Source: CAYNRG01 sp047973125 (GTDB taxonomy: Bacteria > Bacillota_I > Bacilli_A > Erysipelotrichales > Erysipelotrichaceae). Taken from it: a DNA stretch of 64,000 nucleotides. Location: the NCBI GenBank assembly GCA_047973125.1, contig JBKEBK010000024.1, forward strand, positions 1 to 64,000, given 5' to 3'. The notes under the pieces were generated by a model, which did not search any database, had not been told where the DNA came from, and saw only the letters and a list, made by a program, of their open reading frames with translations. Shown piece after piece: positions 10,014-18,384 of this stretch; position 1 is the stretch's first letter, and each line of letters opens with the position of its first letter. The translations under genes were made by a program, and so were the position numbers.

Positions 10014-10110
10014 TAGTAAAACCTCGCTTTCTATAAACAATATTAACATAAAGAATAATCTTTAACTATTGTCATTTTATACAAACTTTACCTTATTTCT
10101 TTATGCACTT

Positions 10111-11064
10111 TTACTTAACTAGTTTGTATATTATTAAATAAATCATAAATTTAAAAGCATCATTAAACTTTCTTATATCCAACCCTGATATTTTATGATA
10201 CTTATCAAGACGATAGATAAGAGTATTTCGATGAATAAACAAATTTAAGGAAGTTTTAGAAATATTCAAATCATTTTCAAAGAAACAATTTATCGTTTTA
10301 ATATCTTCGTGATTATCAATCTGTTGAAAATCTATTTCATCATTTAAAAGTTGCTCATTTAAAAATTTATGATCTAAGTTATCTATTAGTAAAATAAATG
10401 ACAGTTTATCAATATCTAAAATTTCTATGTTTGGATAAAATAAATGTTTAATTTCAAAAGCCCTTAAAAGATTCTTTATTTTAGAACTAGATTGCATAAA
10501 ATCATCCATGTAAGTTACACAACAAATAGCCCTAACCATCAACTCATTATTTATAATATCAGCTACCCTTTTAAAGCTCTCTTGTAGATTTTCTTCTAAG
10601 TGATCATCAAAAACAACTAAAATATATGATTTAATTATAAAAGTGTCTACTCTTTCATTTTCATTGATAATTAAAAGTACATCATTAATGCTATTTTCAT
10701 TTAAATCTATCAACATCAATCCTTTTCTATTTTTCCAAGTACTAATTTGAGAAATTTTCTTCATTTGCTCATAACTTAGATTCCCTAAAAAAGCCTGTTG
10801 AATTTGATTTTCATCTTCATAAAATTCATTTAAATAATTTACAAGAGAAATTTTAATTAACTTTAAAGTATTTAAATCATTGCAGTTACTTTTCAAATGA
10901 TAAGAAGTGGCATTATTTGTAAAACTTAGAGATGTTACTTCATTAAAATTATTACTAACATCACAAGAAATAGTAATATTATCATCTAAATTAATTAAAA
11001 TAAATTCGAAATTTGTTTCATCTTTAAATTGTTTAAATAACAATTTAATTTTATCATACATCAT
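10111..11064 (-). CDS. PucR/CdaR-type helix-turn-helix regulator
   Basis: This 317-residue protein has a recognisable C-terminal PucR-type DNA-binding domain: LNISKTSLNLFIHRNTLIYR, followed by a conserved KISGLDIR segment and a final helix. I do not recognise the first 260 residues as a sensory domain, and the inducer is unknown. Its start, with strong site GGAGG, is 11 bases from the end of the RelA/SpoT-like gene, so the two are probably cotranscribed. It lies just upstream of the sugar-ABC ATPase, but nothing seen shows that it controls that gene. Confidence 0.75.
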   Translation of the reverse strand: MMYDKIKLLFKQFKDETNFEFILINLDDNITISCDVSNNFNEVTSLSFTNNATSYHLKSNCNDLNTLKLIKISLVNYLNEFYEDENQIQQAFLGNLSYEQMKKISQISTWKNRKGLMLIDLNENSINDVLLIINENERVDTFIIKSYILVVFDDHLEENLQESFKRVADIINNELMVRAICCVTYMDDFMQSSSKIKNLLRAFEIKHLFYPNIEILDIDKLSFILLIDNLDHKFLNEQLLNDEIDFQQIDNHEDIKTINCFFENDLNISKTSLNLFIHRNTLIYRLDKYHKISGLDIRKFNDAFKFMIYLIIYKLVK

Positions 11065-11075
11065 AATACCTCCAT

Positions 11076-12416
11076 TTAAAATAAGTTCAAAAGAAGCTTA
11101 TATAGCTTATCTTCAAACTCTTGTAATGTGTTTATTTTCTTATCATTATAATCAATAACTAAATTTCTAAAAATAGATGAAAATGCAAAAATATTCTCTT
11201 CATGTATAATATCTATTTTACCAATTTTTACCAGCTGTTTTGCTAAGATGCTTTCTAATTTAGAAGCTTCTTCTTTTACCTTGTCGCTTACATCAATAAA
11301 ATTCCACACAGATGTAAATATTAATGTTTTTACAACTTTTACAAACATACTTAAGTCTTGATAATTATTTCCAGGTTGAATAATAAATACCATCATAAAG
11401 AAGACATGCCATTCATAATCTTTGTTAAGAACACTTTCCCAATAAGATCCTAAAATACTACAAAATTCATCTTCATGAAAGAATTTTCTTTCTAATTTTA
11501 TTTTTTTTGTAAAATCAAAGTCAGTAATTTTAAGAAGATTAAAATGCTCAATGTATTCAGCCATTCTATATTGAGGATGCTCTGATTGTACAAAGTCTTT
11601 AATATAGATATACTGACTTAAAATAGAACTACATTTTTTAAAGTTAGTTGCAAATCCCACTACCTCATTCATCTTGATTGTTACTAAATCATTTATAGAT
11701 TTGGCAATAAATAGTTTAAAACCATTTTCTCCCATTCCTATTTCATCTTTAGTAACACTTTGTGATGCTATTTGTTGATAAACAGTTTCCAGTTGTCGAT
11801 CTACAACTTCTAAATTATCATAAATAGATGATAATATTTCTTTCATAAAATTATCATATAGAATGAAATTATTATTTTTATATACAACCTGATGCTCAAT
11901 TTCACTCCAAAATCTGTGAACTAGTGATTTAATTTGAAGCTCAAAATTAACCTTTTTATTATCATTAATGGTATATCCATCCATTCTGTATATTTTAAAC
12001 CCATTTTTTTGAACTTGTGGTTGTTTATCAGATAAATTTAAGTAAATATTGGGAAATTTTTTACAGCTGTAATATTCACTATCTGTTTTTTCAAAAGAAT
12101 CAAATAACATTTTATAAAGATAATTTTCATCATTAACAAATCTACACTCAAGCGATACACCAATGATGTCTGGTATATAATCAAACATCTCTAAAGGATC
12201 ATTAAACTTTAGATAATATTTATTTCGAATTATTTTCTCTTTCAAACTTGATTCTTCTTTTATCCTTGATGAAAGATTAAGTAAGATATCACCTTCTTTA
12301 TCAATTGCTTCACTCAATTCTATAACTAGTGTATCTTGAACTTGTTTTAGATAACTTTGTTGTTTTTTTAATATTTCCCCACTCTTATCGACAAAATCAA
12401 ATAATTCTAGTCTCAT
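11076..12416 (-). CDS. RelA/SpoT synthetase-domain protein, divergent
   Basis: This 446-residue protein has a RelA/SpoT (p)ppGpp synthetase-like domain in its first 190 residues. Visible landmarks are PDIIGVSLECRF with the metal-binding Asp83, and FELQIKS...RFWSEIEHQVVYK with Glu159, Trp170 and His175, matching EIQIRT...WASLEHxxxYK. The substrate loop, normally NGYRSLH, reads NGFKIYRMDG, so the stacking Tyr and following Ser-Leu-His are lost. No HD hydrolase, TGS or ACT domain is seen; residues 200-446 are unrecognised and mostly helical. It may make a signal nucleotide or may be inactive. Its ATG overlaps the ribF stop (ATGA), which predicts translational coupling. Confidence 0.65.
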   Translation of the reverse strand: MRLELFDFVDKSGEILKKQQSYLKQVQDTLVIELSEAIDKEGDILLNLSSRIKEESSLKEKIIRNKYYLKFNDPLEMFDYIPDIIGVSLECRFVNDENYLYKMLFDSFEKTDSEYYSCKKFPNIYLNLSDKQPQVQKNGFKIYRMDGYTINDNKKVNFELQIKSLVHRFWSEIEHQVVYKNNNFILYDNFMKEILSSIYDNLEVVDRQLETVYQQIASQSVTKDEIGMGENGFKLFIAKSINDLVTIKMNEVVGFATNFKKCSSILSQYIYIKDFVQSEHPQYRMAEYIEHFNLLKITDFDFTKKIKLERKFFHEDEFCSILGSYWESVLNKDYEWHVFFMMVFIIQPGNNYQDLSMFVKVVKTLIFTSVWNFIDVSDKVKEEASKLESILAKQLVKIGKIDIIHEENIFAFSSIFRNLVIDYNDKKINTLQEFEDKLYKLLLNLF

Positions 12417-13354
12417 ATATTTGTACCTCGAAAATTTTCTATAACATTTATTTTATCTTTGTTAAGTTGATCAATTAATAAATCAACACTTTCAAACTTC
12501 TTCTCTTCTCTTAAATATTCTAAAAAATATAAAGAAACATTTTTAGAATATATATTTTCATTAAAATCAAGAATGTGTGCTTCAATAGAGATTTCCTTTA
12601 TATAATTAATCGTTGGATTATGTCCAACATTTATCATTGCTTTATATTTTATATTATCTATTTCAATTAATCCTTGATATACTCCATTTTTAGGAATAAC
12701 ATAATTTTCATTTATTTCAATGTTTGCAGTAGGAAAACCTATCAGTGTTCCTTTTTGTTTGCCGTAAATTACTCTACCTTCTATATTGTAAGTATATCCA
12801 AGTAAAACATTAGCATCTTTAATATGACCATCTTCAATAAACTTTGTAATTCTTGTAGAACTAATTTTAAGACTATTAAATTTAATTTCATCTACTGTAA
12901 GCAGTTCAAATGACTTAGTTGTATACTCTTTTAAAAAATTTATATCTCCACTTCCCTGATATCCAAAATGAAAGTCAAAACCACATATCAAAACAGCTAA
13001 ATTACACGGTTCGATAATTTTTGATATAAAAACTTGTGGACCTAGTAAAGAAAGCTGTTTTGTAAAATCAACTACTATTACATCATCAATTCCAAGCTGT
13101 TTTGCTAATTTTATTCTCTTATTTAACGGTGTAATATTTTTTATATTTACATCTTCTTTTATTACTGCCCAAGGATCTGGCGAAAATGTAATCATTTTGC
13201 TTTTACAGCCTCTAATTTTTGACTCTATAATACATTTTTCTATTAATACTTGATGTCCCAAGTGTAAACCATCAAAATAACCAATACAAGCTACACTTTT
13301 ATCACTTATAAAAGTTTCATCATCAAGACTTATTTTTGTATAATTCATTACCAT
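12413..13354 (-). CDS. ribF: Bifunctional riboflavin kinase/FAD synthetase
   Basis: This 313-residue enzyme makes FMN from riboflavin and then FAD. The N-terminal nucleotidyltransferase domain shows ACIGYFDGLHLGHQ and, later, CGFDFHFGYQGSGD. The C-terminal flavokinase domain shows GRVIYGKQKGTLIGFPTANI and KNGVYQGLI. The gene overlaps the end of truB by 7 bases, a common truB-ribF arrangement. A second in-frame ATG lies two codons in and is equally possible as the start. Confidence 0.96.
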   Translation of the reverse strand: MVMNYTKISLDDETFISDKSVACIGYFDGLHLGHQVLIEKCIIESKIRGCKSKMITFSPDPWAVIKEDVNIKNITPLNKRIKLAKQLGIDDVIVVDFTKQLSLLGPQVFISKIIEPCNLAVLICGFDFHFGYQGSGDINFLKEYTTKSFELLTVDEIKFNSLKISSTRITKFIEDGHIKDANVLLGYTYNIEGRVIYGKQKGTLIGFPTANIEINENYVIPKNGVYQGLIEIDNIKYKAMINVGHNPTINYIKEISIEAHILDFNENIYSKNVSLYFLEYLREEKKFESVDLLIDQLNKDKINVIENFRGTNI

Positions 13355-14190
13355 AACCCTCTTTTACAACGAAAATTAGATTGATATTCTCTCTCATATG
13401 CTGCAACAACTTTACCACAATTTGTAATAAGAACTAAATCATCACTACAATCTAAATTTATTTTTTTACCATGCTTTATCGTATTTAAATCTTCATATTC
13501 AACCATTTTTAAATCACCTTTTAAAACTTCTGTTATATCATGAGGTTTGCTGAGTTCATTTATATCATCAATTTTTGCAGCATTATCAAGAGAAATATCA
13601 CCAATTGCAGTTCTTACTAACTTACACATAGTTGCAATATTGTTAAGTTTTTTCGCTATATCTTCACACAACACTCTAATATATGTACCCTTAGATACAA
13701 CAGCTCTAAAAGTAATAACATCATCATTTAAATGTAATAATTCTAGTTCGTAAATTTCAATTTCTCTTGGTTTTCTATTTATTTCTATACCTTCTCTTTG
13801 ATATTCTAATAATTTTTTTCCATTTACTTTAATTGCAGATGTCATTGGAGGTATTTGTAATTGTTTTCTAACAAAAGATTTTAAAACATTCTCTAATTGT
13901 TCAATACTAAATTTTTCAATTTCTTTCTTCTCTATTATATTACCCCAAATATCAGCAGTATCACTCATTATACCGAGCTTTAAAGATGCAATATATTCTT
14001 TCTTGTTATGTTCACAATAAGGTAAAATTTTACACGCTTTACCAACAAGTAAAATCAAAAGTCCTTCAGCATTTGGATCTAAAGTCCCGGTATGTCCGAT
14101 ACTTTTTTGCTTTATTCTTTTTCTCATCTTTGCAACAACATCAAATGATGTCATCCCCATTGGTTTATTAATATAAAATACTCCGTCCAT
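13348..14190 (-). CDS. truB: tRNA pseudouridine(55) synthase TruB
   Basis: This 280-residue enzyme converts U55 of the tRNA T-loop to pseudouridine. It has INKPMGMTSFDVV, catalytic Asp in GHTGTLDPNAEGLL, IPPMTSAIKVNGKKLLEY and KGTYIRVLCEDIA. The last 60 residues are the usual C-terminal PUA-like extension. It is the first gene of a unit continuing into ribF, the RelA/SpoT-like gene and the PucR-like gene, with its own promoter at 14211-14239. Confidence 0.97.
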   Translation of the reverse strand: MDGVFYINKPMGMTSFDVVAKMRKRIKQKSIGHTGTLDPNAEGLLILLVGKACKILPYCEHNKKEYIASLKLGIMSDTADIWGNIIEKKEIEKFSIEQLENVLKSFVRKQLQIPPMTSAIKVNGKKLLEYQREGIEINRKPREIEIYELELLHLNDDVITFRAVVSKGTYIRVLCEDIAKKLNNIATMCKLVRTAIGDISLDNAAKIDDINELSKPHDITEVLKGDLKMVEYEDLNTIKHGKKINLDCSDDLVLITNCGKVVAAYEREYQSNFRCKRGLW

Positions 14191-14210
14191 TTTTCACCTC
14201 AACCTTCCTA

Positions 14211-14239
14211 ATTATACCAAGAACATGATATAATAGCAA
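14211..14239 (-). promoter_or_regulatory. truB promoter (extended -10)
   Basis: On the minus strand TTGCTA (14239-14234), a 17-base spacer and TATAAT (14216-14211), preceded by TGG, form a sigma-A type promoter with an extended -10. The region overlaps the ttcA promoter on the other strand. Confidence 0.7.
14226..14234 (+). promoter_or_regulatory. ttcA-like gene promoter (extended -10)
   Basis: TGATATAAT is an extended -10 element 27 bases before the GTG start; the -35 is poor. Its last base is shared with the -35 hexamer of the divergent truB promoter, so the two polymerases would compete for the site. Confidence 0.6.
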
Positions 14240-14260
14240 AGAAAAAAAGGAGATAACAAA

Positions 14261-15001
14261 GTGAGTATAAGACGTATTTTAGGTAAGATAAAAAAAGCCG
14301 ATATTGACTATGGCTTGATTGATGATAATGATAAAATTGCTGTAGGAATAAGTGGAGGAAAAGATAGTATGCTACTACTTTATTGTCTTCACTTATATAA
14401 AAACTACGCTAAATTACATTTTGGGAAAACTTTCGATATTATCGGAATACATCTTAAAATGGGATTTCCAGAAATGGACTTTAGTGAAGTATGTAAATTT
14501 TGTGATGATAATGGTATAGAATTTCATCAGATAGATACTAAGATTTATGAAATATTAAAATTACAAGCAAATGAAGATGGCTCATTACAATGTAGTATTT
14601 GTTCTAAATTAAAGAAAGGAGCAATTATTCAAGAAGCTAAAAAATTAAACTGTAACAAAACCGCCTTCGGTCATCATGCAGATGATGCTATTGAAACCCT
14701 TTTTCTAAACTCTATATATGGTGGAAGATTAGCAACATTTTCTCCTAAAATGTATTTAACAAATAGTAAAATGAATTTTATTAGACCATTTGTATACGTT
14801 TTTGAACAAGAAATAATTAATTCTTTCATCAGTAAAAATATTCCTATTGTAAAGAGTACTTGCCCAATGGATAAAGAAACAAAAAGAGAAGAAATCAAGT
14901 TAATGTTAAATAATTTATATGATAAATATCCTCAAGCAAAAGCAAACTTCTTATTAATGTTACACAATAATGATAAAGTAGATCTTTGGAAAAAAATATA
15001 A
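14261..15001 (+). CDS. TtcA-like tRNA 2-thiocytidine synthetase (PP-loop ATPase)
   Basis: This 246-residue adenine-nucleotide alpha-hydrolase has the PP-loop SGGKDSMLL near residue 30, the CxxC pair CSICSKLKKG, the family motif FGHHADDAIETLFLN, and a third Cys in STCPMDKETKR. That set of three cysteines fits the iron-sulfur site of TtcA, which thiolates cytidine 32 of some tRNAs. TilS is less likely because its C-terminal domains are missing. Translation starts at GTG after AAGGAG. It ends five bases from the end of the convergent YukD-like gene, with no clear terminator between. Confidence 0.8.
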   Translation: MSIRRILGKIKKADIDYGLIDDNDKIAVGISGGKDSMLLLYCLHLYKNYAKLHFGKTFDIIGIHLKMGFPEMDFSEVCKFCDDNGIEFHQIDTKIYEILKLQANEDGSLQCSICSKLKKGAIIQEAKKLNCNKTAFGHHADDAIETLFLNSIYGGRLATFSPKMYLTNSKMNFIRPFVYVFEQEIINSFISKNIPIVKSTCPMDKETKREEIKLMLNNLYDKYPQAKANFLLMLHNNDKVDLWKKI

Positions 15002-15005
15002 AAAA

Positions 15006-15260
15006 TCACATAAAAACTAAATGATCACCGTTATATATGTTTAACTTTGTAACTTTTAATTCAGGATTAAGATAAACTTTTTTAGTCTTATTATAAATCA
15101 TTAAATTATGGCTAAAACAATATTTATTTTTAATTTCTTCCTTAATCATCATAAATATTATTCTCATAACTTTCTTTAACTCTATATCTTCTTTGATTAA
15201 AATATTCCAATTTTTATCACTTGAAATACATGATACTGTTACAATTAAGTGAATTTCCAT
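15006..15260 (-). CDS. YukD/EsaB-like ubiquitin-fold protein
   Basis: This 84-residue protein is probably the small ubiquitin-like component of a type VII secretion system. It starts with a beta strand (MEIHLIVTV) and ends LNIYNGDHLVFM, resembling the terminal strand of ubiquitin folds. The C-terminal Gly-Gly of true ubiquitins is absent, as in YukD. Sequence alone is weak support; the call rests mainly on the essC gene 7 bases upstream. It is the last gene of the cluster. Confidence 0.65.
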   Translation of the reverse strand: MEIHLIVTVSCISSDKNWNILIKEDIELKKVMRIIFMMIKEEIKNKYCFSHNLMIYNKTKKVYLNPELKVTKLNIYNGDHLVFM

Positions 15261-15267
15261 AATTTAT

Positions 15268-18200
15268 CTAATCCTTAATTTGTAATAATTTAAAACGCAA
15301 TATTTTTTTACCATTAATTAATCCATACCCTTTCTTAACCTCATCAATTGAACAAGAGGTTTCAAATATAGTATTTATTTCTTTCTTTGAATTTGTATGC
15401 AGACAAAAACTACGTTTAATAAATTGGGTGTATCTATAAGGGATTGTAGAAGCTGTTGTTGTAAAGATGATAAAATATGTATTATAGACACTACCATCCC
15501 TAAGTAATCTTATAAATAAATGTATCCAATTCTCTTGTTCATCATGAAATTTTGGATAATGTAATATTATAATTACTCGATTTCTATCATTTTTTTCAAA
15601 GTTATTTAATAAAATACTAAAATAATTTTCAATTTTTTCTTTATTTTTTAAAATTGTGATATTATCTTTATCTTGATACTTTTGAGCAATACTAGAAAAA
15701 TCAACAATTACTATATCAAAAACAATACTTATATTCATTAAATTATACATAATAGTATCAAAGAAAACCCTTTTTTCATCTAAGTCTAAGGTATAAATAA
15801 CACTATTGGGATAATCTTTAAATGAGTGGTATAACCACGGTTGTGTTTTGTCATAATAGTTATCTACTTTACCAAGTATAATTTGATCTTTTATATGTGG
15901 AATATTTTCAATATCAATTTTACTGCTATGCCATAATTTAAAATCATTTCCAGATTCCTCAAGTTCCACAATGTTTTTAACTATAGACATAAGTTGGGTT
16001 GCATTTTCATTTTTATTTAAAGCTTTTATTGGATTACCTTGATAGTTAACTATAGCGGTACTACAATCATCACTTACCATTGATAACGCATTAGCCCAAG
16101 CACTTGTAGCTCGCTCTTCTTTTTGATCATATAACATGTAAAACTCACCGGGATTTTTTAGTTTTGATGCTTTATCATTTTTAATCATATCAATACTATC
16201 TTGTCTTTCTTGAACTCTTAAACAAATTTTACATCTTGTATTTGACCATATTTCTCCATCAATCGCAACACTCGGTTTTTGAGTAGATAAAATTAAATGA
16301 ATACCTAAACTTCTTCCAATTCTTGAAATAGCTATCAACTCCTTAATAAATTCTGGTGCTTTTACTTTTAATTGCGCAAATTCATCTACAACAATAAATA
16401 AATGTGCAATATTTTGTAACTGTTTCTTTTCAACACAAACCTTTTGATACTCATCAATATTTATTGTGTTTATATTATATAGATTCTTCATATCATTAAA
16501 AAGTTTTTGTCGACGTTTACATTCTAAATCAAGTGAAACTAACACTCTTTGTAAATCAAATTGTTCTAAATTCGTTAATGTACCCACAATATGCGGTATA
16601 TAATTACCTTTATACTTTAATGAGTCACTTAATCCACCTCCTTTAAAATCAATTATTGCAAATTGTAAAAATTCATAAGAAAAATTTAAAGCCAATGATA
16701 ATAAATAAGTAATTATAAATTCTGATTTTCCAGCACCTGTAGATGCTCCTATCATCATATGAGGACCATGATGTGATTCATGTAAGTCTAAATTTAAAAT
16801 CTCATTATTTTCATAAAATCCTATAGGAACACTTAAAGATTCTTTCTTTTTTTTCCATAAATCTTTTATCATGTTTTTATCAATTTTACTACTATACAAA
16901 TCATTAAATGTTGTCTTTCTTTTTGATACTAAATAAGATGATTTAATCCTTACTTTATAGATACTATCTAGTGCATCAATAATATCAATTTCATCATCAA
17001 CAAAATCTATTACATACCTACCACAATTGTTAACAAGAAAACTTTCTTTATCATCAATAAGATATTCACTACACCACCATGGAACTTTATATTCATCATC
17101 AACAATATAGATGCACTTTTTGTCACCTAACACTTCATTATCTAAACCAAATAGTTCTTGAATTATGTATATTTTATTTTGGTTATTATCATGATTAATA
17201 TAATTATTTATATCTTTTCTAGATGTAGCAATATTCCATGTATTCATACAATTTAAAAGATGTGGCAACTTATATAGATAGAGATTCTCTTTAAGAAATT
17301 TCTTATTACAAATTAAAACAATTTCTAATTCATCAAAAGAATAAAAAGCTGAGATTTGTAGCAAAATATAATTAAGCCATTTATTATTAATAGATGCTAT
17401 TGCAAAATGATTTGTATTTATTAAATCAACATAATTCCAAGATTTTTGAAAATACTCATAATAATCAATAACTAGTTTAGCTTTATTTAAATAATAAGTA
17501 TCATCTAATTCAGGAAGATTACTAAAATTTATTCTACTTTTTACCTTAGAATATCCTAGTGTTAGCTTTAGATAATCATTATGATAAATTTTTTTACTAA
17601 ATAAAATCGAGTCCCTATTCAATGTTTTTTTATAAATATCAGCCATAGAGAAGCTTCTTTGATTATCTGTTACTAAATAATCTTTGTAATATTCCTCGAT
17701 TTTTATTACTATCCTATTAATTTCATCATCTATTTTTTTAAATCTCTCATTTTTAGATTTAATATTTTCTTTTTTTTCATATAATCTGTAAATTGGTTGA
17801 TAAATTATAATACTTAAAATCATAACTGAAGGTAATATAACAATAGGAATAATTTCATTTAAAGATCTTCCTTGTAAATAACTATTATAACCAGAAAGAA
17901 GACCACTACCTAGTGAAGCAATTGACATTAATAATGTTGGAGCAATTACAAAAAATAATGGCATCTTCTTTGTTTTTTGAAGTTTATCTATCCTTAAAAA
18001 CTTTATATCACATTTTGGATAATCACTTAAAAATCTTGGGGTTTGATTAATATAGTTTATTTCCTTGTGGTGTTTAATAAACTTAGGAACTATATTATAT
18101 ATTTTTAAGTTAACCTCTAAATTATTTGGACTATTTATCATAATAAATTCTTTACAAGGTATAATCACTAAATCCAAAAGAAATATTGGTTTAAAATATT

Positions 18201-18384
18201 CAAATTCTGTTATTTTTTTATTATTAATAAAAGGAAAACTATTAGAAATTATTTGCCTTTCATAATACCTAATTTCAACATGTATGAAATCTATTTGATC
18301 TGCATTATAAATAATATCACACTGTTTTCCTTTACCGATTGATACAAAATCTCTCCAATAATACTTTTTAAAAATACTATTCAT
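15268..18384 (-). CDS. essC: Shortened EssC/YukBA-type type VII secretion ATPase
   Basis: This 1038-residue protein is the motor of the ESX/WXG100 system. An FHA-like N terminus (SIGKGKQCDIIYN, IDFIHVEI) is followed by two membrane segments (about 140-165 and 178-200). An FtsK/SpoIIIE ATPase domain follows, with Walker A GASTGAGKSEF (about 543), FAIIDFKGGGLS, Walker B LFIVVDEFAQL (about 661) and LSTQKPS. The rest (about 800-1038) looks like one further ATPase-like domain without a Walker A. Canonical EssC is about 1480 residues with three ATPase domains, so the last appears absent. The ATG overlaps the lipoprotein stop; an upstream TTG also lacks a ribosome-binding site. Confidence 0.88.
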   Translation of the reverse strand: MNSIFKKYYWRDFVSIGKGKQCDIIYNADQIDFIHVEIRYYERQIISNSFPFINNKKITEFEYFKPIFLLDLVIIPCKEFIMINSPNNLEVNLKIYNIVPKFIKHHKEINYINQTPRFLSDYPKCDIKFLRIDKLQKTKKMPLFFVIAPTLLMSIASLGSGLLSGYNSYLQGRSLNEIIPIVILPSVMILSIIIYQPIYRLYEKKENIKSKNERFKKIDDEINRIVIKIEEYYKDYLVTDNQRSFSMADIYKKTLNRDSILFSKKIYHNDYLKLTLGYSKVKSRINFSNLPELDDTYYLNKAKLVIDYYEYFQKSWNYVDLINTNHFAIASINNKWLNYILLQISAFYSFDELEIVLICNKKFLKENLYLYKLPHLLNCMNTWNIATSRKDINNYINHDNNQNKIYIIQELFGLDNEVLGDKKCIYIVDDEYKVPWWCSEYLIDDKESFLVNNCGRYVIDFVDDEIDIIDALDSIYKVRIKSSYLVSKRKTTFNDLYSSKIDKNMIKDLWKKKKESLSVPIGFYENNEILNLDLHESHHGPHMMIGASTGAGKSEFIITYLLSLALNFSYEFLQFAIIDFKGGGLSDSLKYKGNYIPHIVGTLTNLEQFDLQRVLVSLDLECKRRQKLFNDMKNLYNINTINIDEYQKVCVEKKQLQNIAHLFIVVDEFAQLKVKAPEFIKELIAISRIGRSLGIHLILSTQKPSVAIDGEIWSNTRCKICLRVQERQDSIDMIKNDKASKLKNPGEFYMLYDQKEERATSAWANALSMVSDDCSTAIVNYQGNPIKALNKNENATQLMSIVKNIVELEESGNDFKLWHSSKIDIENIPHIKDQIILGKVDNYYDKTQPWLYHSFKDYPNSVIYTLDLDEKRVFFDTIMYNLMNISIVFDIVIVDFSSIAQKYQDKDNITILKNKEKIENYFSILLNNFEKNDRNRVIIILHYPKFHDEQENWIHLFIRLLRDGSVYNTYFIIFTTTASTIPYRYTQFIKRSFCLHTNSKKEINTIFETSCSIDEVKKGYGLINGKKILRFKLLQIKD

